Source: Casuarina equisetifolia
Taxonomy: Eukaryota; Streptophyta; Magnoliopsida; Fagales; Casuarinaceae
Assembly (NCBI GenBank): GCA_028551475.1
Contig: CM052354.1
Coordinates: 6,888,001 to 6,952,000 of the forward strand
Direction: 5' to 3'
DNA: 64,000 bases
Under the pieces are notes generated by a model. It searched no databases. It saw only the letters and a program-made list of their open reading frames with translations, and was not told the origin of the DNA. The translations under genes and the position numbers were made by a program. Below, piece by piece: positions 35,146 through 45,164 of this stretch (positions are counted from its first letter, which is position 1; every line of letters begins with the position of its first letter).

Positions 35146-35284
35146 TTGCAGAGTATTAAATAATTTGTAGGTATGAACTGCATTCCACTCAAAAAACGCT
35201 CAACCTAATCTCAAAACTTCCCCCGGCCAAATCTGCAATTGTACCCTTATTGTAGTAGCTATTTTCTTCATCATAGCATTGACA

Positions 35285-36409
35285 ATGTCAGACTATCTTC
35301 CAAATGAGGTTTTCTTCGAAATCCTGTCACGACTACCAGTGAAGGCAATTATCAGATCCAGATGCGTTTCCAAAACATGGTGCTCTCTCATCTGCAGACC
35401 TGACTTCATCGCCACCCACCTCAATCGCTCTCTTTCCAACCCCGAAAATCCACCATATCTTCTCCTCCGCTATTTGGATTACCAACTTGACGAGGCACGT
35501 CTCACTCTTCATTCTTCCGATGTCCCTTTCTCTAGCAATAATTTCACAGAATTGCGTACCTCCCACCCGAACATCAACATGTTCAGTATAGTAGCCGGTT
35601 CATCTAACGGGCTACTTTGCCTTGCCGGTAGCTTTTGGGGCTCCCTCTCTGACTTATATGTTCTCTGGAACCCTTCGATTCATAAAGCCGTAACCCTTCC
35701 CAACCCTGATGCTGGAATAAGATATTGCAATAACTATAGTACTTCTCTCGGCTTTGGTTATGTTCCCAAGACCGATGATTACAAATTAGCGAGGCTTGTG
35801 TTTCCCTGCGACGACCCTGAAGATATTGAATACGGAATCGCACATTGGATTCAGATTTATACTCTTCGAACCCACGCATGGCACACTGTTAGAGTCCACG
35901 GGCCTCCCTATCATATGATGACGAGCATCTCGGCAGCTTTCTTACACGGCGCACTCCACTGGCCGGCGTACATTGAACAGCACAACGGCGAAAAGCGCCA
36001 TGTGATCGTGTCGTTTGATTTGGCAGATGAGACGTTTCGTGAAATGGGTATGCCCGAGAGTTTACAGAAGGAGGCTTACCGTAGTGACGTCGCTGTCCTC
36101 AATGGTTTGATTGCTCTTGTCCACAATCCATACACGGGGCGGGACCCAAAAACTGTGTGGGTTATGAAAAAGTATGGTGTGGTTGAATCTTGGACCAAGC
36201 TGTATGATATCAAAAAGTTAGCTTCGAGTCGGCTGATAGGATTTAAAGAGACTGGTGAGGTTCTATTGGAGATTGACGGAGACTTGTTTTCTTACGAACC
36301 AAGCAGCAAGAGAGCCGTGTACCTTTCCTTTGAAGGTCAAGCAAGGTCGTTTTTCCTGGATAAATATGTAGAAAGTCTGGTCCTGTTGAATGTACCAGAC
36401 ACAGTTTGA
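35285..36409 (+). CDS. F-box protein F4 (CPR1/At3g06240-type), intact
   Basis: A single exon of 374 residues, the shortest intact copy. It ends NVPDTV where others have a further five or six residues. F-box YLPNEVFFEILSRLPVKAII, then RCVSKTWCSLICRPDFIAT. FBA blocks: YVLWNPSIHKAVTLPNPDAG, LGFGYVPKTDDYKLARLVF, WIQIYTLRTHAWHTVRVHG, VWVMKKYGVVESWTKLYDI and FFLDKYVESLVLLN. The start ATG was chosen by alignment. The conserved leader (CTLIVVAIFFIIALTM) is in frame. The gene is flanked by a 95-bp inverted pair and followed by an AP2M 3'-UTR relic. Confidence 0.92.
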   Translation: MSDYLPNEVFFEILSRLPVKAIIRSRCVSKTWCSLICRPDFIATHLNRSLSNPENPPYLLLRYLDYQLDEARLTLHSSDVPFSSNNFTELRTSHPNINMFSIVAGSSNGLLCLAGSFWGSLSDLYVLWNPSIHKAVTLPNPDAGIRYCNNYSTSLGFGYVPKTDDYKLARLVFPCDDPEDIEYGIAHWIQIYTLRTHAWHTVRVHGPPYHMMTSISAAFLHGALHWPAYIEQHNGEKRHVIVSFDLADETFREMGMPESLQKEAYRSDVAVLNGLIALVHNPYTGRDPKTVWVMKKYGVVESWTKLYDIKKLASSRLIGFKETGEVLLEIDGDLFSYEPSSKRAVYLSFEGQARSFFLDKYVESLVLLNVPDTV

Positions 36410-36439
36410 AGCAACGGATCTTTTCCATCAATGATTTCT

Positions 36440-36775
36440 CATAGATGTCCAAAGTTCAAATGTCAAGACTAAGCAATTTTAATAGGCACGAGAAAGCTCT
36501 TAACAACAACGTAATCATGGAATGCCCTCTACAATTTTTTGGCAACATAATGCTAGAGTCCTCAAAGAAGTTGCAGCAACAGGCTCCTGTCACGTCAATA
36601 CGAAAATATATGCCCAACACTTTGTACCAAAGACTCCCTAGAGTTCGCCTAATGTCTCATGAAGTATGCAACAAACAATCACGCCAATAGCTCTCCAAAT
36701 CAAAAGCAGATAGTGACGGTACAATGAAAAGTGCAAACATAAACAAAAGCCATTTTCTTACTATGTACTATAAAC
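36440..36775 (-). pseudogene. AP2M 3'-UTR relic downstream of F4
   Basis: Close match to 51960-52290 beyond the AP2M stop, including AATTTTAATAGGCACGAGAA and CCAAAGACTCCCTAGAGTTC. It begins only ~30 bp after the F4 stop, as in the F7-AP2M arrangement but tighter. Confidence 0.8.
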
Positions 36776-36949
36776 AAAATCCTTGCAATCGTTAGCATTT
36801 ATGTTATATCGGTTTTTTTTTCCTCCTTCCTTGGCTTGCTCATTAGGTAGCAATCCTGGTTTGACTTTAGAATTGTCTTTTTCCCAGCACTGGGATTAGT
36901 TGCAAGTAGAAGAAAGTAAAATTAGTGCTGAGTATTTGTTCATAATTTT

Positions 36950-37555
36950 CAAATATGAGTTAAGTTCATAATGTTTTCCAAATCCAAGAAGCTCAACATT
37001 GAATAACATCTCTAGAATTCTTTGAAATTTCTGAGTTATTTAAGATTTCAGGTTTTCTTAAATTTCAGGGTTTTTAGTTGTTTTGAGCATCCTTAGTCAT
37101 TTGGAATTTTTACTTTATTTAGAAATTATTAATTGTTTGGATTTCTTAGTTGTTTGATATTTTTTAATTGTGTAAAATTGCTTAATTGTCTAGGATTACT
37201 TACTTGTTTGGAATTCCTTAGTTATATAGGATTTCAAGATTCTCTATGATTCGTTAAGTTTAAGTTTAATTCCCTATAAAACAGGAGAGTCTTTTTAATT
37301 GTAAGTTAAAAAAAAAATCTTGTTTTGAAAAACGAAGAGTTTTCTTTCATTTTAATTTTAAGTCTTTTCATATACTTTAAGTTTCGTATCTTTATTTCAC
37401 CCCTTTAAATTTGGTGCATTTAACTTGCCTGCAATCCATCTTTTCCACACCTTTTATTTCAAGTTTTTACTTTCATTGTTCTTTAAATTGAAGTCTTTAG
37501 TTTATTTCTTTAATTTTTGTGTAATTAATCTTGTCGTGTTCTTTAAATTTGTCTC
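36950..37555. repeat. F-box downstream AT-rich module, copy 2
   Basis: Second copy of the module at 28973-29640. It runs into the MAPKKK fragment near 37575. Confidence 0.8.
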
Positions 37556-37633
37556 TAGTTCATGTTCTTTAATTTTTGTGTAAATCCAATGGCTGTCGTC
37601 TGAGACGGGCGCCAACTCAACCCCCGCCTCCCC

Positions 37634-37732
37634 ATGGCTGATCTCTCCGACCGCTTGCAGAAGGAATCGAGTAAGAGGTGGACGGCGGCGGAGCTCCTCT
37701 CCCACCCGTTCGTCTGTAAAGATCCGAAGTGA
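37634..37732 (+). pseudogene. MAPKKK C-terminal kinase fragment, copy 2
   Basis: An open frame from an ATG reads MADLSDRLQKESSKRWTAAE, then LLSHPFVCKDPK and a stop, 32 residues. It matches the last helix of plant MAPKKK15-18 kinase domains better than copy 1 does (W kept in KRWTAAELL). The kinase core is absent. Shared 3' sequence with copy 1 continues to about 37812. Confidence 0.75.
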
Positions 37733-37830
37733 CTTTCCGGTTAACGAATCGGACAAATTTTGGGCCCTTCTTCCTTCAGTTTTTGTAGCAAAGGGGCTGA
37801 ATCCCATTTTTTTGTTGATTGAAAACTAAG

Positions 37831-37925
37831 ACGTGGGAGGACTCAAGAAACTTTCAATAAAAGAATCTAAATAAAATTTATTTAACTTTCTAGTCATCTC
37901 ATTCCTAGATAGGCCATCAAACTTT
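37831..37925 (-). repeat. Right member of a ~95-bp inverted pair (partner 34765-34860)
   Basis: Reverse complement of 34765-34860 with few differences. GACGTGGGAGGACTCAAGAA opens it. Both flank the F4 unit. Confidence 0.8.
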
Positions 37926-38509
37926 AGGCCGTAGCACTTTGATCTCTTATTTGAAAGTTTGATTCTAATTTATTGTTTTTATTTAAGTTAAATAGAAAAT
38001 AACATGAGATGACAAAATAATAGTTAAATGTGAACAAAAAATATACTAACACCAAAGAAATCATAAAATTTGTTCTTTTAATTCTTCATCCGGTTCCATC
38101 AGAGGTAAATTCTCATCATGACAACAAGAGTCTATCTCGATGAGTAATACATAATTAAATTTGTAACTAGAAAAATTAATTATATATAAGTGCAATTTTC
38201 TGTTCTTCTATTTAATTGACTATAAGAAATTGTTGAAGAACAATCTTCTGCAATCCCCTTCAGTTTGTTTTAGCTTTGGTGCGTGTTTGATAGTGTCTAA
38301 GAAATTTTAGGAACCATAATTAGTTTTAGGAGCATTAATTACACTTTAGACAATTTGTAACAAAGATGGCTTCAATGGTGTCTTGATTAGAAGAGTTGTG
38401 TTCAAAATTGTCACATAAAAAAGAGTTTTTTGAACTCTTTTAACAAATTAGGAAGTGTTCCATGGTAGATTTGTAAATGCTATATAAAAAATAACTAACT
38501 ATAACGCAA

Positions 38510-38640
38510 TCAATAGACCTAATATAATTAGGAGACTTAATATAATCAGGAGATCCAATAAAATTAGGAGACTTAGTCCAATCAAGAAACCTAATGCAAT
38601 ATAAAGACCTAATACAATCAAGAGACTTAATTTGCCTAAT
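38510..38640. repeat. 18-bp minisatellite before F-box relic
   Basis: About seven units of ACTTAATATAATCAGGAG type. It is the longest and most regular run of this minisatellite in the window. Confidence 0.85.
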
Positions 38641-38649
38641 TTGTAGAGA

Positions 38650-38866
38650 ATTAAATAATTTGCAGGTATGAACTGCATTCCACTCAAAAAACGCTCAACC
38701 TCGCCGGTTTTGTAACTCCCTCATAATCTCAAAGCTTCCACCGGCAAAATCTGCAATTGCACCCTGATTGCAGTAGCTATTTTCTTCATTGTAGCATTAA
38801 CAATGTCAGAGTCTTTTTCCAGATGAGATTTTGTTTGGGATCCTGTTAAACCCACCATATTTTAAG
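38650..38866 (+). pseudogene. F-box relic: leader plus collapsed coding start
   Basis: The leader (GCACCCTGATTGCAGTAGCT, then TTTTCTTCATTGTAGCATTA) and ATG at about 38802 match the intact copies. The coding part reads MSESFSR, then a stop, and only a remnant of the F-box (GATCCTGTTA) remains before AACCCACCATAT, which corresponds to the NPPYL position about 50 codons later. A deletion removed the F-box core. The remainder of the gene is missing and the F5 upstream module starts at once. Confidence 0.8.
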
Positions 38867-39637
38867 ATTCATAATTTTAAGTGCCAACCACATAGTTTTT
38901 GAATAAGTCCACCGGGCTTGTAATGCATGGAACCCAAACCTTGGCGGCTTGTTTATGAGTGCTTGACATTTGTACTTGTGGAAATCACCAACTAATCACA
39001 AATGAAGAGAAGAGCCAAAATTTCAAAATAACCAAATATATTTTAGACAAAGGAAAAAAAAAAAAGGATAAGTATCAAGTTTTCTATGTAAGATTGCATA
39101 AAAAATAAAACAAATGGACAAGTTTTTCACCTAATCAAAGCTCAAGATTTAAATTGTTAAAACTAAAAATTGGTTCTCCATATGTTAGATAGGCAAAGTT
39201 CAACGAATTATAACACATGCTGGGTATTTTTAGAAGATGTTTCAAAGACTATATTTTCTCCGCCGCCTTTGAAACATAAATGGAAACTAGATCTTGCAAA
39301 ACAATCATTTAAATATAATAATTGTAATTAATTGACAAACTTAAATTGTGTGATACAATATATACATAACTTTAGACCTAATTTACATGGTAAGTGTTAT
39401 AAAAGAAAACAACTAAATTCTAATGCAATTAAGAGACCTAATACAATCAAGAGACCTAATATGACAATATATAATAACTGCATTATTTTCATTACCAAAA
39501 ATTAATACCTTTTTTGCTTTTGGATATTCTCATCTCAGAGCTCCTCGCCGAGGAATCCTGAGCTTTCGTTCCAACTTAAACAAACCCACAAGTGCACCCT
39601 GATTGCAGTAGCTATTTTCTTCATTGTAGCATTCACA
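38867..39637. other. F5 upstream module
   Basis: Non-coding. It includes a single copy of the AATCACC-GATGAAGA block seen in tandem before F1, the 18-bp minisatellite at about 39420-39470 and the conserved leader (CTLIAVAIFFIVAFTM in frame with the F5 start). Confidence 0.6.
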
Positions 39638-40789
39638 ATGTTAGACTCTCTTCCAAAGGACGTTTTCTTCGAAATCCTGTCACGACTACCATTGAAGGCA
39701 ATTATCAGATCCAGGTGCGTTTCTAAAACATGGTGCTCTCGCATCTCCAGCCCTGACTTCATCATCACTCACCTCAATCGCTCTCTTTCCAACCCCGAAC
39801 ACTCACCATACCTTCTCCACCTTTGCAATAACCGCCTTGAGAAGAGACGTCTCGGTCTTGATTCTTCCGATGCTCCTTTCTCCAGCAAAAATTTCACAAA
39901 ATTGCCTAGCTCCCACCAGGACATCGACGGCTTCAATATCGTTGCCGGTTCATCTAACGGCGTACTTTGTCTTGCCAAAAGTTTTGCGGATTCCAACTGT
40001 GGTCCATATGTTCTTTGGAACCCTTCTATTCAGAAAGCCGTAACCCTTCCCAATCCTGATGTTGGAAGAACATCTTACAATCACTATATTACTTCTCTCG
40101 GCTTTGGGTATGTTCCCAAGACCGATGATTACAAATTGGTGAGGTTTGAGTTTCGCTTCTCCGATCCCATAGATCTTAAATCCAGAATTGCACGTTGGGT
40201 TCAGATTTATAGTCTTCGAACCAACGCTTGGAGCACTGTTAGTGTCCACCCCCCTCCCTATTATATGAAGCAAACCACCTCGGTAACTTTCTTACACGGC
40301 GCACTCCACTGGCCGGCGTACAGTAGACAGCACAGGGCTGAAAAGCTGTATGTAATCATGTCATTTGATTTGACAGATGAGGCGTTTCGTGAAGTGGGTA
40401 TGCCCAAGAGTTTACAGAAGAAGACTTACGATTGTGGTGTTGTTGTCCTCGATGGTTTGATTGCTCTTGTCGACAATCCATACAGGTGGCCGGATCCAAT
40501 AACCGTGTGGGTGATGAAAGAGTATGGTGTGGTTGAATCTTGGACAAAGCTATTTGATATCAAAATGCATAGTGACAATATGTTTTCTTTCGATCGGGTG
40601 ATAGGCTTTAGAGGGAATGGTGAGCTTCTACTGGAGATCCATGGACAATTGATTTCTTACGAACCAAGCAGCCAGCGAATTGTGCTTCTTCCCTTTCACG
40701 GTCGACCGCAGTCGCATTTCCTGCATAAATATGTAGAAAGTCTTGTGCTGTTGAATGTACCAAACACAGGTCTGCCGCCACCTACTTGA
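39638..40789 (+). CDS. F-box protein F5 (CPR1/At3g06240-type), intact
   Basis: A single exon of 383 residues. F-box SLPKDVFFEILSRLPLKAII, then RCVSKTWCSRI. FBA blocks: YVLWNPSIQKAVTLPNPDVG, LGFGYVPKTDDYKLVRFEF, RWVQIYSLRTNAWSTVSV, VWVMKEYGVVESWTKLFDI and FLHKYVESLVLLNVPNT. It is the most diverged intact copy (HPPPYYMKQTTS where others have HGPPYHM; FHGRPQSHFL). No lesion seen. An SCF adaptor is inferred from the family; the target is unknown. Confidence 0.92.
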   Translation: MLDSLPKDVFFEILSRLPLKAIIRSRCVSKTWCSRISSPDFIITHLNRSLSNPEHSPYLLHLCNNRLEKRRLGLDSSDAPFSSKNFTKLPSSHQDIDGFNIVAGSSNGVLCLAKSFADSNCGPYVLWNPSIQKAVTLPNPDVGRTSYNHYITSLGFGYVPKTDDYKLVRFEFRFSDPIDLKSRIARWVQIYSLRTNAWSTVSVHPPPYYMKQTTSVTFLHGALHWPAYSRQHRAEKLYVIMSFDLTDEAFREVGMPKSLQKKTYDCGVVVLDGLIALVDNPYRWPDPITVWVMKEYGVVESWTKLFDIKMHSDNMFSFDRVIGFRGNGELLLEIHGQLISYEPSSQRIVLLPFHGRPQSHFLHKYVESLVLLNVPNTGLPPPT

Positions 40790-40979
40790 CTTTGCTCGTT
40801 ATGCAAAAATCCTTGCTGTTTTTAGCATTTATGTTATAAGTTTTTTTTCTTTTTTCTTTTTTGGCTTCTTCCTTGGCTTGCTCGTTATGTTGCAATCCTG
40901 GTTTTGACTTTAGGATTGTTCTTTCCCAGCACTAGGGATCAGTTGCAAGGAGAAGAATGTAATTGCTCAGCATTTGTTC

Positions 40980-41705
40980 GTAACTTTCAAATATGAGTTA
41001 AGTCCATAATGTTCTCCAGATCTAGAAAGCCCAACATTGAACAACATTTCTAGAATTCTTTGAAATTTTTGAGTTACTTAAGATTTCAAGCTTTCTTAAT
41101 TGCTAGGGTTTTCATCCTTAATTATTTGCAATTTTTAATTTGTTTAGAATTTCTTACTTATTTGGATTTCTTAGTTGTCTAAGATTTTTTAATTATGTAA
41201 GATTACTTAGTCTTCTGGGATTACTTATTTATTTGGAATTCCTTAGTTATATAGGATTCTAAAATTCTTTGAATTTCATTAAATATTAACTTTAATTCCT
41301 TATAAAACATGAGAGTCTTTTCAATTGTAAGTAAAAAAGAAAATCTTGTTTTGAATAAAGAAGAGTTCTCTTACATTTTAGTTTTTAAGTCTTTTCTTAT
41401 ACTTTAAGTTTCATATCTTTATTTTACCCCTTTAAATTTCGTGCATTTAATTTGCTTACAATTCATTTCTACACCTTTAATTTCAAGTTTTTACTTCCAT
41501 TGTTCTTTAAATTTAAGCCTTCAATTTATGTCTTTAATTTTTGTGTAATTTATCTTTTAGTGTTCTTTAAATTTTTCTCTAGTTCATGTCTTTACTTTTT
41601 TGTCTTTAATTCTCTTGCAACTTATAGTTTTTGCACCTTTAAATTTTGGAAAGTTTTATAATTACCTTGTTATCAATTTTATCGCCCACCATTCGCACCA
41701 AAACC
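40980..41705. repeat. F-box downstream AT-rich module, copy 3
   Basis: Third copy of the module at 28973-29640. Passes directly into an AP2M intron relic. Confidence 0.8.
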
Positions 41706-41744
41706 AAATGCTATGAACATTGGAACCAACTAAAAAGTAGTTCA

Positions 41745-41905
41745 TGAAGTTCTTTTATCTTTGGTGTAAAAGTGAAAAAAGATGACAATTTATTTGAACA
41801 TATAGACCATATAGACCATATCTGATAATAAAAATTAATAGTTGTAAACAGGTGCATTTTTGGGTAGCTTCATGTACACAAATTGTACCAATAATTAATA
41901 ACCCT
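41745..41905 (-). pseudogene. AP2M intron-12 relic downstream of F5
   Basis: Same AP2M intron-12 segment as at 29680-29880, with a shorter match (GTGCATTTTTGGGTAGCTTC, then TGTACACAAATTGTACCA). Non-coding. Confidence 0.6.
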
Positions 41906-42829
41906 AAAACAAAACACTTTTAAGTACTAGATACATAATACCCTATCTTTTTCAACTCAAAAGCAAATTAAATCCTCTTCATAGAAGATAAGAAGAATGG
42001 AGGTTAAACAAAGAAACTTAAGAATCATAAATTGAATGTAGAAGGATCTCCACAAAGTGTGTCTATATCCACACTAGGCCAATGCGCCTAAAAGACAAAA
42101 GGAAATGGGATGAACCATAATTCGAGGAGTAAATGGTGTATGTAATGCAAACAACCAAACTAACAATTCAACACAAAGTTAATTATGTTTTTTTCCATTC
42201 TTCTCTTGTCAAACAACTAAACTAACTATTCAACAATAGACTAAGAAATCCAACATGGTCAAGCCTGTCAAGCACTTCCTTCCTACTCACAACCTTTTCC
42301 TAGCTCTCATGTAGTCCAACCTCTTGCAAATATTGGCAACATATTCATCACATATTTTTAGTAAGGTCAAGGAGAGAGAAGAACTAGAGTACCCTAATTG
42401 TGAAAGCTCAAAACACTCCAAGAAAAATTCCTCCATTTTTCAACCTTTCCATATTTAATACACTAGTTTTTGTTATGCTAACTTCATTTTCTTAAGGGCC
42501 AATTTTTCCTGTCATAAGTTATTCTAATAGTCACAACTTCCCATCAGAAAAGAAAAACGCATGCCGATATGATAATCACTTTGTATTGATATTGTAGTGA
42601 ATTGTCTACAAAGCTTACACACACACACACACAAGCCTAAGATTGACCTACAAGAGATGTTGGCAACCAAAGAGTTTAAATCTCAAATGAAAATAAAACC
42701 CTATCTTCCACTTAGTGCCTACACTTCAAAGAGGAGAATATACAGGAAGCAAAAAATTCTTTATGGCAAATTAAACAGAACAAATATGCAAATGAAATAG
42801 AAAGAGTGTATTTGGAGTGGCTCGAGTAA
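41906..42829. other. Intergenic stretch with AC microsatellite
   Basis: No gene recognised. (AC)8 at about 42617-42633. Confidence 0.5.
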
Positions 42830-43180
42830 ATAAAGTATTATAATGCCTTCTGTGTCAAATGAAAGATTGAAGTATTACATAATTTCATTTGACTATGTGA
42901 CTCGGACACCCCTCCCCCTCCCACCACGCCTGCCCACCCGCTTCCCAGAACATATCTTTGCCTTTGGCTCCAACATAGGTAAATTACGATTAAGCCATGA
43001 ATTTAATTATTTTATAATTCTCAAGTTTACTGGAATCAATAAACTATGCAGCTCTCTCCTTCTCTCCCTCTCTTCGTTCAACTCTCTAGTATGTGTCCTG
43101 AAATAAAGATTTCAACTAATAGAGGTGCTGCACATTGAAATGGTTCTTCATTTTCTCCCGTGATCTCATTTTTCATTTTG

Positions 43181-43609
43181 ATGCAGCTCCTTTTTCGTGA
43201 GTGGCCAAATGTACGTTCACTCTTGTCAGGCTTGATTGTCATCAAGACATTGATCATAACAGCAATAGGTCCTCTAGTTGGATTGACTATCCAAGGAAGT
43301 GTAAGAATAGGATTACTTCTATCTCAAGGAGCCAAGTTTGGATATGTAGTTTTCTCTTGCTAAAAAATGATTTTTGAAATAGTTTGGTTTGCCGCTATTC
43401 ACGGGTTTGCATTACTGGTTCCTATTGCTTATAGTATTTTCTGCCCTCTTAAAAACAGACTTGGGATGCTACCACTTGAGCCTAACAAGCTGCTCATAAT
43501 TCCTGGTGTCTCGTCAATGGCTTTTACGCCATTTCTCAATGAAGCTGGAAGGAGAGCTGTTAAATTTATTGAGAGCAAGTTTGATGTAGATGACGTATGT
43601 CCTAGCTAA
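43181..43609 (+). pseudogene. KEA3-like K+ efflux antiporter fragment
   Basis: The first frame reads QLLFREWPNVRSLLSGLIVI, KTLIITAIGPLVGLTIQGSV, then GLLLSQGAKFGYVVFS and a stop. After about 85 bp of non-matching sequence a second frame reads NRLGMLPLEPNKLLII, then SSMAFTPFLNEAGRRAVKFI. These are consecutive pieces of the membrane antiporter domain of KEA3-type potassium/proton antiporters (thylakoid in Arabidopsis). Only a small part of the ~750-residue protein is present and the frame is interrupted, so this is a shard. A shorter decayed copy lies at about 23900-24060. Confidence 0.75.
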
Positions 43610-44574
43610 GTTTCTCTATTAGAACTAGGATATACTAAATGACAAAGAACGACTTTGATTGGCACTCATTTTGTTAGAGAAAGGATTTTGAAATCGCATT
43701 CGTTCAAGAAATCCTTTATTAACTATCTTTAAAAAATTAGGCATCAGATGTTTTAGGCCTCCTCTTTTCTGTTTTGAGTAAATCTCTTGTAAGACATTTA
43801 AAGGCTTTTAAGTTAATGGGGTTTCAATGTCAACAAGACAAGGATTTATAAATGCTAATTATGGTAAAAAGTAATCACATAAAAATTTGAGAAACACCAA
43901 CTGATAGAAGCAATTCTACATACAAATTTGAATATACATAAGTAAATGAACCCCTACATATGCTTAATGTATTTGTAAAAGACAAACAAACAAGTAGCTC
44001 ATATATACTCTTCATGGACAATGGCACTGCAACATAGATAGCATTGCTGCAAAGTCCAAGTACAATGGAAATTTACATTGGAGAGAGAGAGTGGAACATG
44101 AAACTGAAAACGTTTATTTTGGCCAAGTGCAACTCAGGTGAGAGCTTGGAGAGAGACTTGAGAAAGAACTAGAAGAAAATTGGAGTTGAAAATACGGAAA
44201 GGCCACATTTTTCTCCAACCACCATTGCAGCTATATTACACTTGCATCCAATGGGTCCATATTTATCCATCTCCTTTGAAAATCCTCTTAGAAATTTCAT
44301 TTTCATTATTTCAATGTATTCTCTTCCTTTCTATTGTTTACAATTTGCAAGTGAAATATTCTAACATTCATAATTTTACGTGCCAACCACATAGTTCTTG
44401 AATAAATGCAGCAGTCTTATAATGCATGAAACCCAAACCCTTGGCGGCTTGTTTACGAGTGTTAGACATTTGTACTTTGTGAAAATCACCAAGTAATCAC
44501 AGATGAAGAAAAAAGCCAAAATTTCAGAATATCCAAATATATTTTAGACAAAGGAAAAAGGAAATAGGGTAGGT
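43610..44574. other. Intergenic, F6 upstream module
   Basis: No gene. 44140-44340 matches 24050-24310 (AAGAACTAGAAGAAAATTGG; CATCCAATGGGTCCATATTT). 44465-44570 holds a copy of the block tandemly repeated before F1. Confidence 0.55.
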
Positions 44575-44820
44575 TTACGAGTGTTTACGGCTTGTTCACG
44601 AGTGTTTCAAGGACTGAAAAAGGAAATAGCCATGGATATACTTTAAGCTCTTCTGTGTGAAAGTAGCAGGGGAGATTAAGCCGTAAGCAATCCGCGCCGT
44701 GGAGGCAAAGTAATTCTCGGGCGAGGCTTGCTTCGACAAAAACGACCTAGTCACCCTCTAATCCTCCCCTACGCGCTCACCCCTACTCCAAGTCTGTACA
44801 ACCCAACCATTTGAGACAAA
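44575..44820. other. GC-richer insert upstream of F6
   Basis: A ~245-bp segment absent from the other F-box upstream modules. It is more GC-rich than its flanks (CGCGCCGTGGAGGCAAAG; CTACGCGCTCACCCC). It is not recognised as a gene or a known element. Confidence 0.5.
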
Positions 44821-45164
44821 TGGAAAATGGATCTTGCAAAACAATCATTTAAATATGATAATTGTAACTAATTGACAAACTTAAATTATATATATACAAC
44901 TTTTAGACCCAACTTACATGGCAAATGTTATATAAGGAAACAATTAATTCTAATACAATCAGGAAACCTAACACAATCGAAAACCTTTGTTTTCGTAAAC
45001 AAAGCTTAATTCCTTCTTTGCTTTTGAGAATACACTGATCTTTAAAACTCTCCCCTAATCTTATAGTTCCCCTTGCCGAAATCCCAAGCTTTCATTCCAA
45101 CTTTAAGCAAACCCACAATTGCACCCTGATTGCAGTAGGTATTTTCTTCATTGTAGCATTCACA

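Noticed and set aside
35004-35192. Leucine/isoleucine-rich minus-strand frame (also at 38499-38687)
   Set aside because: Produced by the 18-bp minisatellite read in one frame, not a membrane protein gene.
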